A DNA stretch of 64,000 nt from Phyto melanocephala (GCA_941918925.1 OW799233.1:42012473-42076472), one strand, 5' to 3'; numbered from the stretch's first letter, positions 1 to 12,535 are shown. Made by a program: numbers and translations. Notes: generated from the letters alone by a model not told the origin.

Positions 1-444
1 ACGCCTGTGTGAACATAGTATAAGACATAAAATAATACAAAATTAAATGATAATTTTGTAAAGATTACTACAGAATGCGAAATTTTTGAAATTTGTTATG
101 AAACGCTAGATGTCAGTGATAACGATTGGCTCCTTTATTAAGAGTCAGAAATTAAATTAAAGCTAAATGATACAGTAGAAGTTTTGAAAAGAACTGATAA
201 TGGAAAAGTTGACTTACACGCAAATGAAAAGCTGAACTAAATAGTTATAATCGAAGAAAACACTTACTAAAGCAAAATAAAGGATTATTTTGCTTCAGGT
301 AATTTTCCTGTTTTTTATTATTAAAAATTCAAATCTATTATTTTGTTTTAAAAGTGTCATAAATATTTTTCGCTAAACCGTGCTGGAGTTTAATTATCGT
401 TCTGTGAAACTGAAATAAAAAGTTTTTGTATGTCATATTATATG
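1..444. other. AT-rich sequence without a visible gene
   Basis: No reading frame with protein-like composition and no repeat shared with the rest of the window is visible here. It is most simply intergenic or intronic DNA. Confidence 0.5.
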
Positions 445-701
445 TATATCTGTGGCTTGGAGCTAAAAGGGCCAATGTCAAAATATTTACTTTTGAGAAA
501 ATTGGAATTAAACTATAACTTTTATATATGCTTTCATAGTGACATTGGCCAGCATTTTCTTTATGTAGCTGTTCTGGGTTAAGTATGACTTTAGCTGTTT
601 TACCATAATGAAAAAGAGCAAGAAAACAAATTTAATGCAATGATTAACTCAAAGGAGCAAAAAAGTGACATTGGCCCTTTTAGCTCCAAGCCACAGATAT
701 A
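445..701. mobile_element. MITE with about 36-bp terminal inverted repeats
   Basis: A 257-bp unit starts TATATCTGTGGCTTGGAGCT and ends with the exact reverse complement; the match continues through AAAAGGGCCAATGTCA. A third, partial copy of the inner motif (GTGACATTGGCC) lies at about 539. There is no coding capacity. TATA at each edge is self-complementary, so it could be a TA target duplication or part of the repeat, and the superfamily cannot be fixed. The near-identical ends suggest a fairly young insertion. Confidence 0.75.
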
Positions 702-2040
702 TGGTGCTACTATACCTTTTGCTGTATAAAAACTTTATATTTTACAGTTTTACAGAACGCGATTACAGCCTCTGCTTTGGTAAAAAATTTTTACACTCGC
801 AAACATGAACAAATTTAAAAACGAGAACAGCTTTGGTATGAATTGGTTCATATTATCGCTAGTGCACTGTATAATTTAATAAAAAAAATATATTAATATG
901 GCCAAACAAATTAAAATTGTGTTTAAAATAAATTGTTGAAATATTTTACTAACGCACTGTATTTTTTTAATTTAGTAGTTTAGTTTAACATCTAAACCTG
1001 AAATCGCAAAAGCAAGAAAAAGGACAAGTTTATAAACACAATTTTTTTGTCTTTTCTTTTTTTGTTAAGGTTTACAGTACTGGAATTTCCCAAGGCCAAA
1101 TAAGATTGTAACAAACTTGTATCTTAACAATTTCTGCATGTAAGTTTGTTGGAATATATGAACATACTTATGCTCATAAATTAAAAAAAAGAAAAAAAAA
1201 CCCTATATTACTCAGCAAATATTGAACAACATCTTTGTAACACTAAGTAACAGGTTTTTATTTAAATAAAATATATATATATTTCTATAAGTAAATATGT
1301 TTTTATATACATATTTACACACCACTACATATAAACTATGGTATCTTAATATCGTATATTATAAACAAGGATTATAAATATGGTATAAATTTATTAACTA
1401 TAGTATCAGTAAATCAAGGTCAGTTTGTATCAATTTTGTCAACGTTTAATAGTAGAAATTATTTAATTTAAAGTTTAATTAATTCAATAAATGTAGGTAT
1501 ATACATAAATTATATATATGTCCTTTATATTTACTTAAATATGTACATATAAACTAAGATACAGAAAAAAAAAGTTAAACAAATTTTATAACAATTACAA
1601 TTACATTACAAATATTTAATATAAAATTTACATTTTATTAATTAGTCATCGCAAAAAATATTAAATAATTGTAAAAATACTTATGTTAGTAATATTGCAA
1701 TAATACGGCTAAGTAAATAATTATCATAATATTGTATAACATGGAATAGTTTAACTTAATATTTCCACTGGGGGATTTCTATATTATTATTTTAATTTAT
1801 GTTAATGTACTTTGTAAGATGCAAAGGTTTTTTTAATATTATTATTTTGATATTTTTAAAATTTACTAAAATCAGATCTGGAGACATAAGACTTAAATAA
1901 ATTACTTTGTTGCACAAATCGAGCATACTAATTTTAAAGATTTAAGTATTTTAACTTAATAACAATTACTAGCCAAGCCCGTTTTTTAGTTTTGTTTTTT
2001 AAACTTTTTAAAAATGTTTTGTAATGAATTATTCTACCTT
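702..2040. other. AT-rich intergenic sequence
   Basis: The stretch is homopolymer-rich with short AT microsatellites (for example near 1269-1310) and no protein-like reading frame. Nothing else can be supported. Confidence 0.5.
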
Positions 2041-2142
2041 TTTATACCCGCCACCAAAAAAATGTTGGGGGTATATTCATTTTGTTATTCCGTTTGTAAC
2101 ACATCGAAATATCCATTTTAGACCCCATAAAGTATATATAAA
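2041..2142 (+). mobile_element. DINE-1-like (Helentron-type) 5' end fragment
   Basis: The text runs from TATACCCGCCACC through GGGGGTATATTCATTTTG to CCCCATAAAGTATATAT. It matches the start of the larger element at 29996-32915. Only the first 100 bases are present, so this is a truncated copy. Confidence 0.7.
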
Positions 2143-2323
2143 AACGAATTTATTGCTAATGTATTGCTCATCAGTTTTTAATCCTAACAACTAAAAAAAC
2201 CAGATTCGAAAATTCATAACGAGAAGAATTTAACGTGCAAATACAAAATTAAATAAAAGAGTAAAAATTCTGTACTATGTAACTATATATGTATGTATGC
2301 CTCTGTATTAGATCGTTTTGCTA

Positions 2324-4287
2324 CAGTGCACAGAGGAGTATTTGGCCTCAAAAGCTGGCCAAAAAGGCAAAACTGAATTTTAAGAAATCTTAAGAACTAA
2401 GTACGCAGCTGGACAGACAACAATATTTTACATTATATTGTAAATTTTGAAGACCTTTAGTTGCGATTTGTAGCTCTGAGACCCTGCTAAAGTCAGGAAA
2501 GTGAAGAACATTATATGAGATTTAAATATTTTTTTCGGTTTCTGGATGTTTTTATATTTTTTTACGGCTAAACGAATAAAGGTTTAACAATGATTTTTTC
2601 CCTAAAAGTTATTTAAAAAAAAAAATTAAATATGTTGAATATTCATGTTGAAACAATTCGTTCAAAAGCTAAAAACAAAAAAAAATATACACTTTTTTTG
2701 CAAAAAAAGAAAAAGAAGAGGTTTTTAAAAGTGAGGTTAGCATCTCTACGAATTATTTTTAATACCACAATAAAATTAGGAATCTCTAATTTTATAAACA
2801 AAAAAAGAAGTTTGCGCCATTATTTTTGACGATTTTTTAAAATTTTCACATTTCTTCCATTTTTGCTCATCAGGCACTTTTCTTTATAATTTATATCGTC
2901 ATAAACTTTTATGTATTTTAAATTATTGATTTCAACTGTTATTCATATCACTTTTAACACTTCACAATACCTGCCTATAATTATAAATTTAAGAAATTCC
3001 TTATTATCGATAATAGTTATAAGGGAGAATGTCCCACACATCCCCATGAAAAATATTTATATATACATACCTACTCCACAAAACATTATTTGTTAAAAAA
3101 ATAAATATGCGTACCTGATAAGAACAATTATTAAAAGCATTAATCACAAAAATAAGTTTACAAAAAATAAATACAGGCACATAAAAAAGACATGGGCACC
3201 CAGGTATCAGGCTACCATCCAATTGACAGAAGAAACTGCCGAGGCCAGAAATAAGCACTTACGATTATATCGTACGAATTATTCGAGGAAATTCAGCAGA
3301 AGCAATACAAATCGAGATGTCTTTAATAGGTTATTTCTGAGCAGTGACCCTTTTATTAGAGAACGGATTAATAAAAAAGCTTTTTCATCAGAAACCATCA
3401 CACTTCTTCTTCCTGATACCGATGATGCAGCTAAAAAGGATATATTCATATACGACATAATAATTATTAAGGAATTTTTATTAGTTTAACTTTTCCGTAT
3501 ATTAAGTATTAAATAATATAAAATAAATTTAATAAAGAATTTTTTCATAAAAAAATACTGTTCTATAAAAGCCTTACAATTTTTAAAATTTATTTTAATT
3601 AGGCCGTAAATCATATGTATGCATGTACTTACAGTATGTCAAGAATGAGTTTAAACCTTTAAAATCAACATTTGTTAATTGAGTTTTACCATTTATACCG
3701 TCTTTTATTCCTTAGGAATGTGGCTTTTGGAAAAATCTTAAAAATTTTAACTTTTTGATTATTTAATTTTTTTTATTGCATTTTGAAAACAAAAAATTTG
3801 ACGAATTTTGCAGGAAAATTTTTTTTCGCCATTAAATTTTTAATAACTCTGAAATAGTAAAATAGAAAAGAAATGTGTTTGGTTAGTTTAAGCAAAATTT
3901 TCCGGTGCATCTTCTGATTCTCCTGCTATTAATATCGGAGAATTTGTTTTCAAGCTATGACAAAATATATTAGGCAACGATTTAGGGGGGGTGAAATATG
4001 CCACGCCTTTAAAAGAAAATCCTTACGTCCTAGAGAAAAACGGAAAACATATTTGAATTAAGCGCATCAAAATCCATATAGTCTACATACTTTTCTTTCT
4101 AGGGTAGCCAAATTTTTTTTTGTTGCGCAGTGTACATTTGTTGTGCAGTGTAATTTTTTCAAAGTCTGCCATTAGACTTTTTAAATCATACTACACCTAA
4201 AACTATCAAGAAACTAAAACTTTTAATTCAAAAATACGTTTAATAATTTTGGCCAGCTTTTCAGGCCAAATACTCCTCTGTGCAGTG
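2324..4287. mobile_element. 2-kb terminal-inverted-repeat transposon with an orphan ORF
   Basis: The left end reads CAGTGCACAGAGGAGTATTT and the right end is its reverse complement with one change (CACTGCACAG...). The match runs inward through GGCCTNAAAAGCTGGCCAAAA, about 40 bases. Near the right end the core GYGCAGTGT recurs (4135 and 4153 region), as expected for subterminal transposase-binding repeats. CACTG/CAGTG ends occur in CMC and hAT elements, but no clean 8-bp target duplication is seen, so the superfamily is left open. A coding exon-like ORF lies inside at 3226-3489. Confidence 0.6.
3226..3489 (+). CDS. Orphan basic ORF inside the TIR element (possible terminal exon)
   Basis: The open frame gives about 87 residues and ends at TAA 3487-3489. 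It begins just after a possible splice acceptor (CAATTGACAG, exon start 3230). The middle is rich in Arg and Asn (RLYRTNYSRKFSR, then TNRDVFNRLFLSSDPF), followed by an acidic stretch and a hydrophobic tail. AATAAA-like signals follow at about 3529. Its composition is more protein-like than the surroundings. It lies between inverted repeats, so it is probably the C-terminal part of a transposon protein, but a host exon overtaken by a transposon cannot be excluded. The family is not recognised. Confidence 0.4.
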   Translation, partial: TEETAEARNKHLRLYRTNYSRKFSRSNTNRDVFNRLFLSSDPFIRERINKKAFSSETITLLLPDTDDAAKKDIFIYDIIIIKEFLLV

Positions 4288-4689
4288 TCTAGAGTTGTTA
4301 AATTCGGTTTCCGGTTAATTCGAAAAACCGTATATTTAAACAATATTTATGTTCGCTTCCAGGACATACTGCACATTTTTTTATTTAGAAGTGGAGGATA
4401 CTTCTTCGTTGCGTGCCATTGACAATTTAGCTAATGTGCTACTGCAGTCGATGAAAGCATAGCATAGATCTTGTGTCATTTTCCTTTTCGCTACTTTTGT
4501 GGGTTTTTCGTAGGTAGGAATATTTTAATAGGCTGTAAGAACCTCCCACTACTTCTTTTAGAAGAGACAATGCTCTTTTGAAATTTTTTAATGCAAATAA
4601 CTTATTTATCTTTAACTCTGGTAAAAAAAACTACTTTTATTAACAGAATTATTATTTAATTACGTTTAAAAAAAATGTCAAGACATATT
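4288..4689. other. Intergenic sequence without a visible gene
   Basis: The only structure is a short interrupted inverted repeat near 4310 (TTCGGTTT...AAAAACCG). No coding or repeat family is recognised. Confidence 0.4.
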
Positions 4690-5310
4690 GGTCAAATTTA
4701 AGATTGAGTCTTCAACACAAGCTTTAAACTTCGAAACCATATGAAAGTCTGGAGGAACTTTTAAAGACCACTGTCCATTCTAAGGCGAACTCTGAAAAAA
4801 GTCCTGATGGAAGGTGAACTGAATAATCTCAGAAAAGAAGCCTAAAGTTTTTTTAATAGAGCTTACCGAAAAAGACGATAGGTATACAAGTAAAGGCACA
4901 CTTCCGCATGGGAATGGTGGATGATACAGAAGATGGTTAACAGATAAAGAAGAAATTTGAAGAGCACGCCTTTATTAAGAGCAAATTCATTCAAACACCT
5001 TTACAGGAAATTGTTTGTCATATAGAAACATTTTTTGATCTAGGTGTGTATAATCTGACTGCCTTTATAGGCGTAGAAGGAGCTTTAAACAATGTAAAAA
5101 CCTCAAGTTCTTGGAAAATTTAGGGTTAATGAGCAGATGGATAATTTTTGAAGCAAAGGAAGTGAAAATAAGCGACAAAGTATGTCAAGGAATCCCACAA
5201 GGAGAAATCTTATTCCTGTTGCTATGGGTCTACTAAAAATAATGTCGAATAAGAGTTTAAAACCTATCTTTTGATGCAGATGATGTTGCGATACTGAAAA
5301 TATAGAAGAA
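4690..5310 (+). pseudogene. Degenerate non-LTR retrotransposon reverse transcriptase
   Basis: Broken frames on the plus strand spell the order of a Jockey/I/R1-group reverse transcriptase. First is LQEIVCHIETFFDLG, then TAFIGVEGALNNVKTS (the usual form is FLDIEGAFNN, so the catalytic Asp is changed to Gly), then CQGIPQGEIL (usual GTPQGGVLSP), then DADDVAIL (usual YADDVAIL). Stops and frameshifts separate the blocks, and no ends or poly-A tail can be placed. It is an old dead copy. The motifs and their order are seen directly; the clade within non-LTR elements is an inference. Confidence 0.75.
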
Positions 5311-6071
5311 AAATCCCGATTTTTTATGCAGGAGAGCAACTTTAAATATATATATATATGAATTTTTGCCACTTTCATGCAATTGAATAAACCATTATTA
5401 TCGTGAAAAATAATAGTTATATAAATTAATGCCAACTGTTGCCCTAAATATGAGCCCATGTGATGAACTTATGGTGTTTTCTTTTCAAACAAACAATGTT
5501 GCCCTTTTATAGTTAAACACTTTTCAAAGGTCACCTGCACCCCAACAAAATGCTACCTTTATAATCAGCAGAATAGAACAGAAATTTTCACCTTTTTTAC
5601 ATGATAGCTGTATTTTTATGTAAAACTGCATTTTCTGCTTCCATTTTAATAATAGTTAGGGACCATAAATTATTTTTAATCACTACAAAAACTTAATTCT
5701 CCTTTTTAATATCAACTGTTAAAAAGTGCAATATTCTAACCCTTTGATTTAATTCAGGGTACAACATGTAACATTTTTTGTTATTTTTATGGCAACATTA
5801 TTACAAAAGAACTTGTCACCCGTTTATAATATTGCATATTTTTTAGAAAAGAACACAAAAGAAGGCATAGGGCAGAATTAATGCAACATTAACGTCAGAA
5901 AAGAAAACACCATTAGTAACCCTATTTCTAATAAAAAAAAAAACTTAAGATGGCATAAAATTAACTAACAAAATATTTTAAAATTAATTAATTTAAATCT
6001 TACGCAGTTTTGTGGGATATTAATATAAAATCGTACAGGCGTAAAATGCAAAGCAGATGGGCATGACATTA
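5311..6071. other. AT-rich sequence without a visible gene
   Basis: There is no plausible coding frame. A minus-strand frame across 5103-5459 runs antisense to the reverse-transcriptase remnant and is a chance frame. Confidence 0.4.
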
Positions 6072-6926
6072 AAACAAGTAACAGTGCTATATTCGGCCGT
6101 GCCGAATCTTATATACCCTTCACAACGTGTAGTCATGCAATAACAATTGTTTGTATCATTCATCTCATATAAAATACGTACATACTGGTTAGAATAAATG
6201 TGGCATCGAATCCCAGCTGAGCCAAAAAAATTTTATTTTATTTATAATATTATTTATATTTTATTATTTTTTTATATTTTTTTTTAATTTTTTTTCAATT
6301 TTTTTTTAATTTTTTTTTTGTAATTTTTTTTATTATTTTTTTTATTTTTAATATATTTTTTTTTGTAATTTTTTTTTTTGGTATGTTTTTTACATGTATG
6401 TATGTATGTATGTATGTATGTATGTATGTATGTATGTATGTATGTATGTATGTATGTATGTATGTATGTATGTATGTATGTATGTATGTATGTATGTATG
6501 TATGTATGTATGTATGTATGTATGTATGTATGTATGTATGTATGTATTTATGTATGTATGTATGTATGTATGTATGTTGTTGTTGTAATTGTGTAAAAAA
6601 ACGAGGTGGTCGTGGTTTTTTGCTCATATCTCAGAAAGTTATGGGGCGATTGTGCTGAATTTCAATAGCGATTCATTCCTGGATATTTCCAAGAGATTGA
6701 TACCATATACAGATCTGAGAAACATATAGTTGCTTCTAAAAGTTGATTTCAACCAACACACGGACATACGGACAGACAGACAGACGGTCAGGGCTTAATC
6801 GACTCCTCTATTCACAAGCTTTCAGAAAATATATACTTTATGGGCTCGGAAATGAAAATTGTAGAAATTACAAACGGAATGACAAAGCTATATATACCCT
6901 TGTGCACCACAGGTGAAGGGTATAAA
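6072..6926 (-). mobile_element. DINE-1-like (Helentron-type) element, long microsatellite core
   Basis: This is a full-length copy of the commonest repeat in the window. One end has ACAAGTAA, a hairpin ATTCGGCCGTGCCGAAT and then TATACCCTTCACAACG. The other has CCCTTGTGCACCACAGGTGAAGGGTATA, a short subterminal inverted repeat. Inside are CCCATAAAGTATAT-like and GGACAGACAGACAGAC tracts resembling the PuYrich block of Drosophila INE-1/DINE-1. The core is poly-T-rich followed by the (GTAT)n tract. A terminal hairpin, subterminal repeats and a microsatellite core are the known hallmarks of non-autonomous Helentrons. No protein is encoded. Confidence 0.75.
6393..6577. repeat. (GTAT)n microsatellite
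   Basis: About 46 tetranucleotide units, with one interruption (TATT) near 6546, form the core of the DINE-like element. All long frames here (Tyr-Val-Cys-Met or Thr-Tyr-Ile-His repeats) are translations of the microsatellite. Confidence 0.95.
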
Positions 6927-7082
6927 AAAAGAAAACACATAAATTTGCGAACCATATGCACTGGTGAAAGAAATTTTAAATATTAACTTCCTCTCGTATA
7001 TATGTATACTTATGTAAACAGCAATGCAAATTGCAAAACAATCTTCTATTTCGAAAAATTTTTTGTTGATATTTGATTCGTA

Positions 7083-7392
7083 AAGGCTATAATACACGGC
7101 ATGTTTTTTACATCTGACTTTAAAATTTGTGAGACATATGTAAATCTACATGTCTGTCAAAATTGTACTTTTACGCTGACTGCTTTGCAGCAGCAGATAT
7201 TTCTGCCAACGGCTGATGTCACATGTTTTGACAGAAGAAAATAGAGCGCACTCTAATTAAAATTTTGTCAGATGTCTCAACACATGTTTTTTTACAGAAG
7301 TAATGTTTTAAAGGTAACACACGACATGTTTGTATTAGCAGTGGAGAATTTGACAAGTCAGATGTAAAAAACATGCCGTGTATTAGCTCCTT
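7083..7392. mobile_element. MITE with ACACGGCATG inverted ends
   Basis: The left end has AATACACGGCATGTTTTTTA then CATCTGACTT, and the right end is the reverse complement of the same 30 bases. The interior (310 bp total) has no coding potential. The few bases outside the shared block (AAGGCT / AGCTCCTT) are also nearly inverted, so the ends may extend a little further. No target duplication can be fixed. Confidence 0.7.
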
Positions 7393-7709
7393 AAGTAAAC
7401 AACTTTCATGAGAGTATATTATTTTGTTGATCCTACAAAATATTAGAACAGAATATTCATATGTATGTGTATCTAAGCCATTCTGGAGGGCGCAATGTAG
7501 GTTTTCAAGAATTGACTATTTACATTTAATATTAATAAAAAATGAATTCAGTTTAAAATTTCGCCCTCTCCAAAACGAAATTTGTAAGCTTTTGCCAACG
7601 CCAATACTATTCTTTCAGAATTAATTTTATACTAAAAAATTTTTACGCAATTATTGTATGCTATTTCTTAGATATTAATACAATAATTATTGGTTTCTTT
7701 GACCTTTTA
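7393..7709. other. Intergenic sequence without a visible gene
   Basis: One short open frame (7424-7624) has no supporting features and its composition matches AT-rich noise. Confidence 0.4.
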
Positions 7710-8021
7710 TAATAATATATGTTTAATAGTTTTTTAAGCTTAAGGTCCTTTTAATAATAAAAAATCTTTTTGTTTTGTTTAATATTATTTGATCAATATT
7801 TCGCTACTTCTTTGTGTAGCATCATCAGGATAAACGTTTTTTTATTATATATTAGTTTTTTGTTGGATTTGTGTCTTGATATTTGTTATTTTTTAAATAA
7901 ATTTATAGTTTGATTAACAAAATTAAAAATAATATTGATCAAATAATATTAAACAAAACAAAAAGATTTTTTATTATTAAAAGGACCTTAAGCTTAAAAA
8001 ACTATTAAACATATATTATTA
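7710..8021. repeat. Perfect 91-bp inverted repeat with 130-bp loop
   Basis: Arms 7710-7800 and 7931-8021 are exact reverse complements over 91 bases, both containing AAGCTTAAGGTCCTTTTAAT. The loop holds TGTGTAGCATCATCAGG and AT-rich DNA. Perfect identity over 91 bp implies a recent origin or ongoing gene conversion. A transcript would fold into a long double-stranded hairpin. It may be a foldback MITE or an inverted retroelement-end duplication; no flanking duplication is obvious. Confidence 0.85.
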
Positions 8022-9622
8022 ATACAATATAAAACGTTTACATATCTATTTAAATTTTGAAAAGTATAAAAGTTTGTTTTTGACTTTGACAACACTAACT
8101 GGGCAATATATTGCTGTCATTGCAATACACATACTTATGTATTCAAGTTTGCGCAGCGCAGATTCATTCATGCCATAATAAAAAGTAAACCCCATATGAA
8201 TGCATGTATAGTACCTACTACACGAAGAGCATTCATTCTTTTCTATATATGTATGTATGTATGTAGATATGGTTTAGCAGATTTTCCGTATAATTTCTGC
8301 TGATATTACAATATTAAATTTAGTTGATATTTAAACGTCAGCTTGGATAAATCGCGCTTAAGGTCTTAGTACTAAATACCAAATATTAGTACAAAAAATA
8401 AAAAAGTAACGTTTACTAACCAAAACAGTTTAATAAATGTTATATTCCCACTTCACTCTAAACAAATTATAAACTTGGCTTTAATTTCAATACTTACTTG
8501 CATAGTAAACAATAAAATATCAGTAATAATTGCAAAAAATAAAAATAATAGTGAGCTTGGAAAGTGAGTTAAAGGTGATTATTAACAAGCATCTTTTTTT
8601 TAAATTAGGTGTATAAAAAAAAAATACACACACTTTATTTTTTGAAAAACTCTAAGTGAAAAATTTTCTTTGAAATGTTTTTATATGTAAATATATATAA
8701 ACAGAGTTATTAATAAGAAACTAAATAAAACGATAAGTATTCATAAAGGTAAAAGAAACGTGGGTATTTTGTAAAAAAAAAATAAATAAAGAAATTTTAT
8801 TTTTTATTTTGTAAATTAAAAAAAAAACACTTTAGAAACACATAAAATTTTATTTCCGTTTTATATAACTGAATAAAAATTTAAAAGAAAATATGTTTGT
8901 ACCTATTTAAAAATTTAATCTTAAAAGAAAATGGTTATTCAATTTTTTACTTGAAACTTTTTAAGAAACTGTTAACTGTTAAAATAAGTTTAAACAAATT
9001 AACTTATTAATTAATATTTTTGCGCAGATGCTAATTTAACATATAAATGACATGATTTTACTATAAAGCATTTCTGTTTAAAAACTTTAGTTTATAAATA
9101 TTATTTTAATTTGTGTGTTTGTTTTTTGCGTGTCAAAACTATGGAAATTCTATAAATTATTGCTCGTATATATGTACATATGTATGTACATTCATACCTA
9201 TGTTTGTTTTTCAACAACACAAATATGTATAGCAACTATTAGTTATAAATAGTGCATTGTTTTAATTCTTAGAAGGTGTGAGAAATAATAAATTCATTAT
9301 AAATAAAACTTTTTAAATCGTGATAACTAAGTTGACAACAAATTAAAGCTTTAACTGCATTGTTACTGTTTGTATCTTAAGTCTTTTTTAGTATACAATT
9401 TTTTAATTGTGTTGTTAGTAAATAGGTATGTACTAAGTTTTTTTTTGTTTCAGTCTAAAAAAAAACCTGGTATTCCCTCTAAAAATTTTCCGTGTTTAAA
9501 ATTTTTAAGCAAAGGGTGCATGATTTAATCTACTTAAAAATACATCTTTAATAATAATTTGTAATGACGATTCCGAATTAATTGATTTTTAACTTTACAG
9601 AACAGACGGGATTTATTTATTA
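8022..9622. other. AT-rich sequence without a visible gene
   Basis: Homopolymer-rich DNA with small (GTAT) tracts near 8250 and 9180 and no coding frame or recognisable repeat. Confidence 0.5.
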
Positions 9623-10066
9623 CTAGCCAAGCACGGCGCACGTTGCTACGCTCCTTAATGAATAAAAATGCATTCTGAATTTTAATTGAATATTAAGTGC
9701 AAGGTTAGAAATTATAACTTTTTTTTAATGAGCGTGGCACTGCCCACTTTTCTAATAACGAAACTGCATAGTCATGACAGCTCAATATGTGTCTGCAAAG
9801 TTTCAGAAAAATCGATCTAGTGCAAGTAGCTAAAAATGATAACTTATTTCTTATGGGCGTTGCACTGCCCACTTGTCTAATCACGAAATTGTATAATCAT
9901 GAGAGCTCAAAATGTGTGCAAAGTTTTAGAAAAATCGGTCAAGTGCAAGTAGCAAGATAACTTATTTTTTATGGGCGTAGCCCCGCCCACTTTTTACCAC
10001 CCATAAACACTCCCTGGAATGTGTACAACAACTTGCCACACAGATAGAGTTTCACTTATATATATA
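9623..10066 (-). mobile_element. Helitron, non-autonomous, 5' end worn
   Basis: The plus-strand left edge A|CTAGCCAAGCACGGCGCAC is the reverse of a Helitron 3' end (hairpin, then CTAG|T). The right edge AGAGTTTCACTTATATATAT is the reverse of the 5' end seen intact at 52765. Between lie about 110-bp imperfect tandem units containing GGGCGTGGCACTGCCCACTT and GACAGCTCAATATGTGTG. It belongs to the same family as 28323-29535 and 52765-53473. Confidence 0.75.
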
Positions 10067-11000
10067 TTAATTGTTTAATCTTATGATTTATGTATTATTA
10101 CACTGTGCATGAATTGACACTTTTTTTTCGTGACAAGCTGGGCACCTAGCGTTTTGACATAATTCGGGTACGCTAAATCCAGTGGTGCCCTCGGTTTTTT
10201 AAGATTGGCTCTGGTTTTCGAGATATACCGTTATTTCGAAAATGGAGGAGGTTGCACCACATATGTTCGCGTAACTCAAAAACGCTTTAGCTTATTCCAA
10301 AAGCTTAAAAAACCGAAATTCCGCAATAAAATTTCCTTTAAGAAAAGTAAAACTTATTTCTAATATCCGTAGTCGTTTTAGAAAAATAATTTTTTTTTTG
10401 AAAAAAAATTAATTTTTTTATCAAAATTTCGAAATTTTTGTTCTTTAAAAATTCATAAAAAATTAAAAAATGCAGCTAGGCTTCTAATTTTTTGCAAACA
10501 TATAAAAAACAAAGCTGCTAACAAAACAAGCCATAAATGATTAAAATCTGTTAGCAACTTTTGATTTTATTCACAAAAGTTGACAAATTTTAATTAATTT
10601 AAGAATTTCATAAAACGCAATATTTGTATGGGAGCCTCCCTAAGGGATGTTGATAAAGGGAAAGTATAATTTAAGAAAATGTTAAGAACAAAAAACAATG
10701 AAGGTCGGTCATACATTTTATCCCCCTAGGAGTGAATCCTAGGCCTTAGAAACAAATGTTGGGAATGAAAAATAAAGTTGCGCTGGTCATACATTTGGCC
10801 CGTTTAGGGGTATCTCAGGCGCTGCAGGTGCAAAATTTAAGGCTAGGGTTCTACGCGTATAAAAAAATTTTAAATTAGTGACATGTAGCAAAACTGCTTT
10901 TATGCTACTTTTGGAAGAATCAATGAATAAGCGCCAATCTCCAGGATTACATTCTTTTTTGTTTAAACATGCACATGTACGTCTAATTTAGATTTATAAG
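10067..11000. other. Unassigned sequence, possibly an old repeat
   Basis: Base composition is less AT-rich around 10130-10290 and 10710-10860, with a small palindrome CCTAGGAGTGAATCCTAGG near 10726. The two phrases GGTCGGTCATACATTT and GCTGGTCATACATTTGG about 80 bases apart suggest a degraded tandem repeat. No protein and no clear ends are visible. Confidence 0.3.
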
Positions 11001-11709
11001 AAAACAAGTAAGAGCAATATATTCGGCTGTGACGAATCTTATATACCCTTCGCATAATTTGTGGCATCATGTGCATACATATTTACATAACTATGTATCA
11101 GCGACAGCTCGCTTTTGTTGCTGTTTTAGCTTATCGACTTCTATATCGAGCTAAAAAGATTTTCGTGTAAAAAAATTAGATAACAAATAAAAGTACTAAT
11201 GTTTTTTTGTTTATTTGCCAGTATTTTAAATAAGAATTTTATTACTTTTCAACACTAACAGTTTTAAGACCGTAACAAGCAATTTTATAGTGCAACTGTA
11301 CGCAAAATTTATTTAGGAAATCAGTTATCTGAATATTTAATTGACATTTTTTTAATATTTGTCGCCTTTATTTTTGCCGGTAATTACCCATAGAACCAAT
11401 ATTTTCTGTAAATGTTGCCAAAGGTACATAATTTTTTAAAAACATAACACACGTTTCAAGAAGTTACGTTGGAGCTGGAAAATCTGAATTTTTTTGGGAT
11501 ATCGTGTTTTTTACTCATAATTTGATACCATCAAAATACACACTCATAGACGGACAGGCAGACTTAGCTAAATAAATTTCTCCATCCATAAGTTTCAGAA
11601 TATATATACTTTGTAGGGTTTCAAATGAATATTGTAGAAAATACAAACGGAATGACAAACTTATACATACATACATACCCTTTTACACTTTCGTGTGAAG
11701 GATATAAAT
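11001..11709 (-). mobile_element. DINE-1-like element, divergent copy
   Basis: It has the family ends (ACAAGTAAGAGC, then TATTCGGCTGTGACGAATCT, and TTCGTGTGAAGGATATA). The interior is AT-rich and differs from the other copies, lacking the poly-T/(GTAT) core. The hairpin stem carries a mismatch. An older copy. Confidence 0.65.
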
Positions 11710-12535
11710 AAACTATAAGAACTACAAAAAATAATACCTTTTTTCGAATATTTTTTTTGGTTATTGAGGAGCGTGTATCTCAAAAACACTTGCTTAAATT
11801 TAACATTATTTGTATTGCCGAAAAACTACAAAAGTCTATAATTAAAAGGAAAAGCTCACGAAAATCATTTTATCTTAATAAAACTATTTAAAATATGTTA
11901 AAACTTTGGCAGACTAACGTCTAATATCGCACAATAACGCCAAAAAATTACCAAAATTACATTATATTGTAATGTAGGGTATAATAAAGTCTACTTTGAC
12001 AACAACAAAATATCACTTTTTTACTTGTTTGCATTCCAAAGAAGAAGAATAATTAGCATGAGCCAAGTAGTTTGTTATTGCATTTAAATTATTTTAAAAA
12101 CGTTTCTTCTCAGAAAATTTGAAATTAAAAATTAATTTTGCCAAAGTCTGTTAAAAACAATTTTTTGTATCTATAAAACCTATAATTATGATAATAATCA
12201 AAACTATTAATTAAATTATTAAGAATATTATGTTTTTTATTGTAGAGAAATTATTATCACATGGTAGAGAAAGATTTATTGAACTTGACAACAGTGTTTA
12301 CTAGTTTAGGATCTTTATTTTAATATTATGTATGTACATACATACATATATACAAATAATACTATATTGCATATTATATATACTTATAAAATTTAATTTT
12401 CTCTAAAATTTGGTTCATAATTAGTCCTAAGAGCTACCATACAAATTTTACATAAAAAATTTTATGTTTTTTTATGAATATAACATGATCGAGTTTAATA
12501 TCGAAATGGATCAAAGTTTTTGTTTTTGGTTACTT
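11710..12535. other. AT-rich sequence without a visible gene
   Basis: No coding frame or repeat boundary is seen, apart from a short TATG microsatellite near 12330. Confidence 0.45.

Noticed and set aside
6295..6658. Long frames encoding Tyr-Val-Cys-Met or Thr-Tyr-Ile-His repeats on both strands
   Set aside because: They are translations of the (GTAT)n microsatellite; the same happens at 26504-26719.
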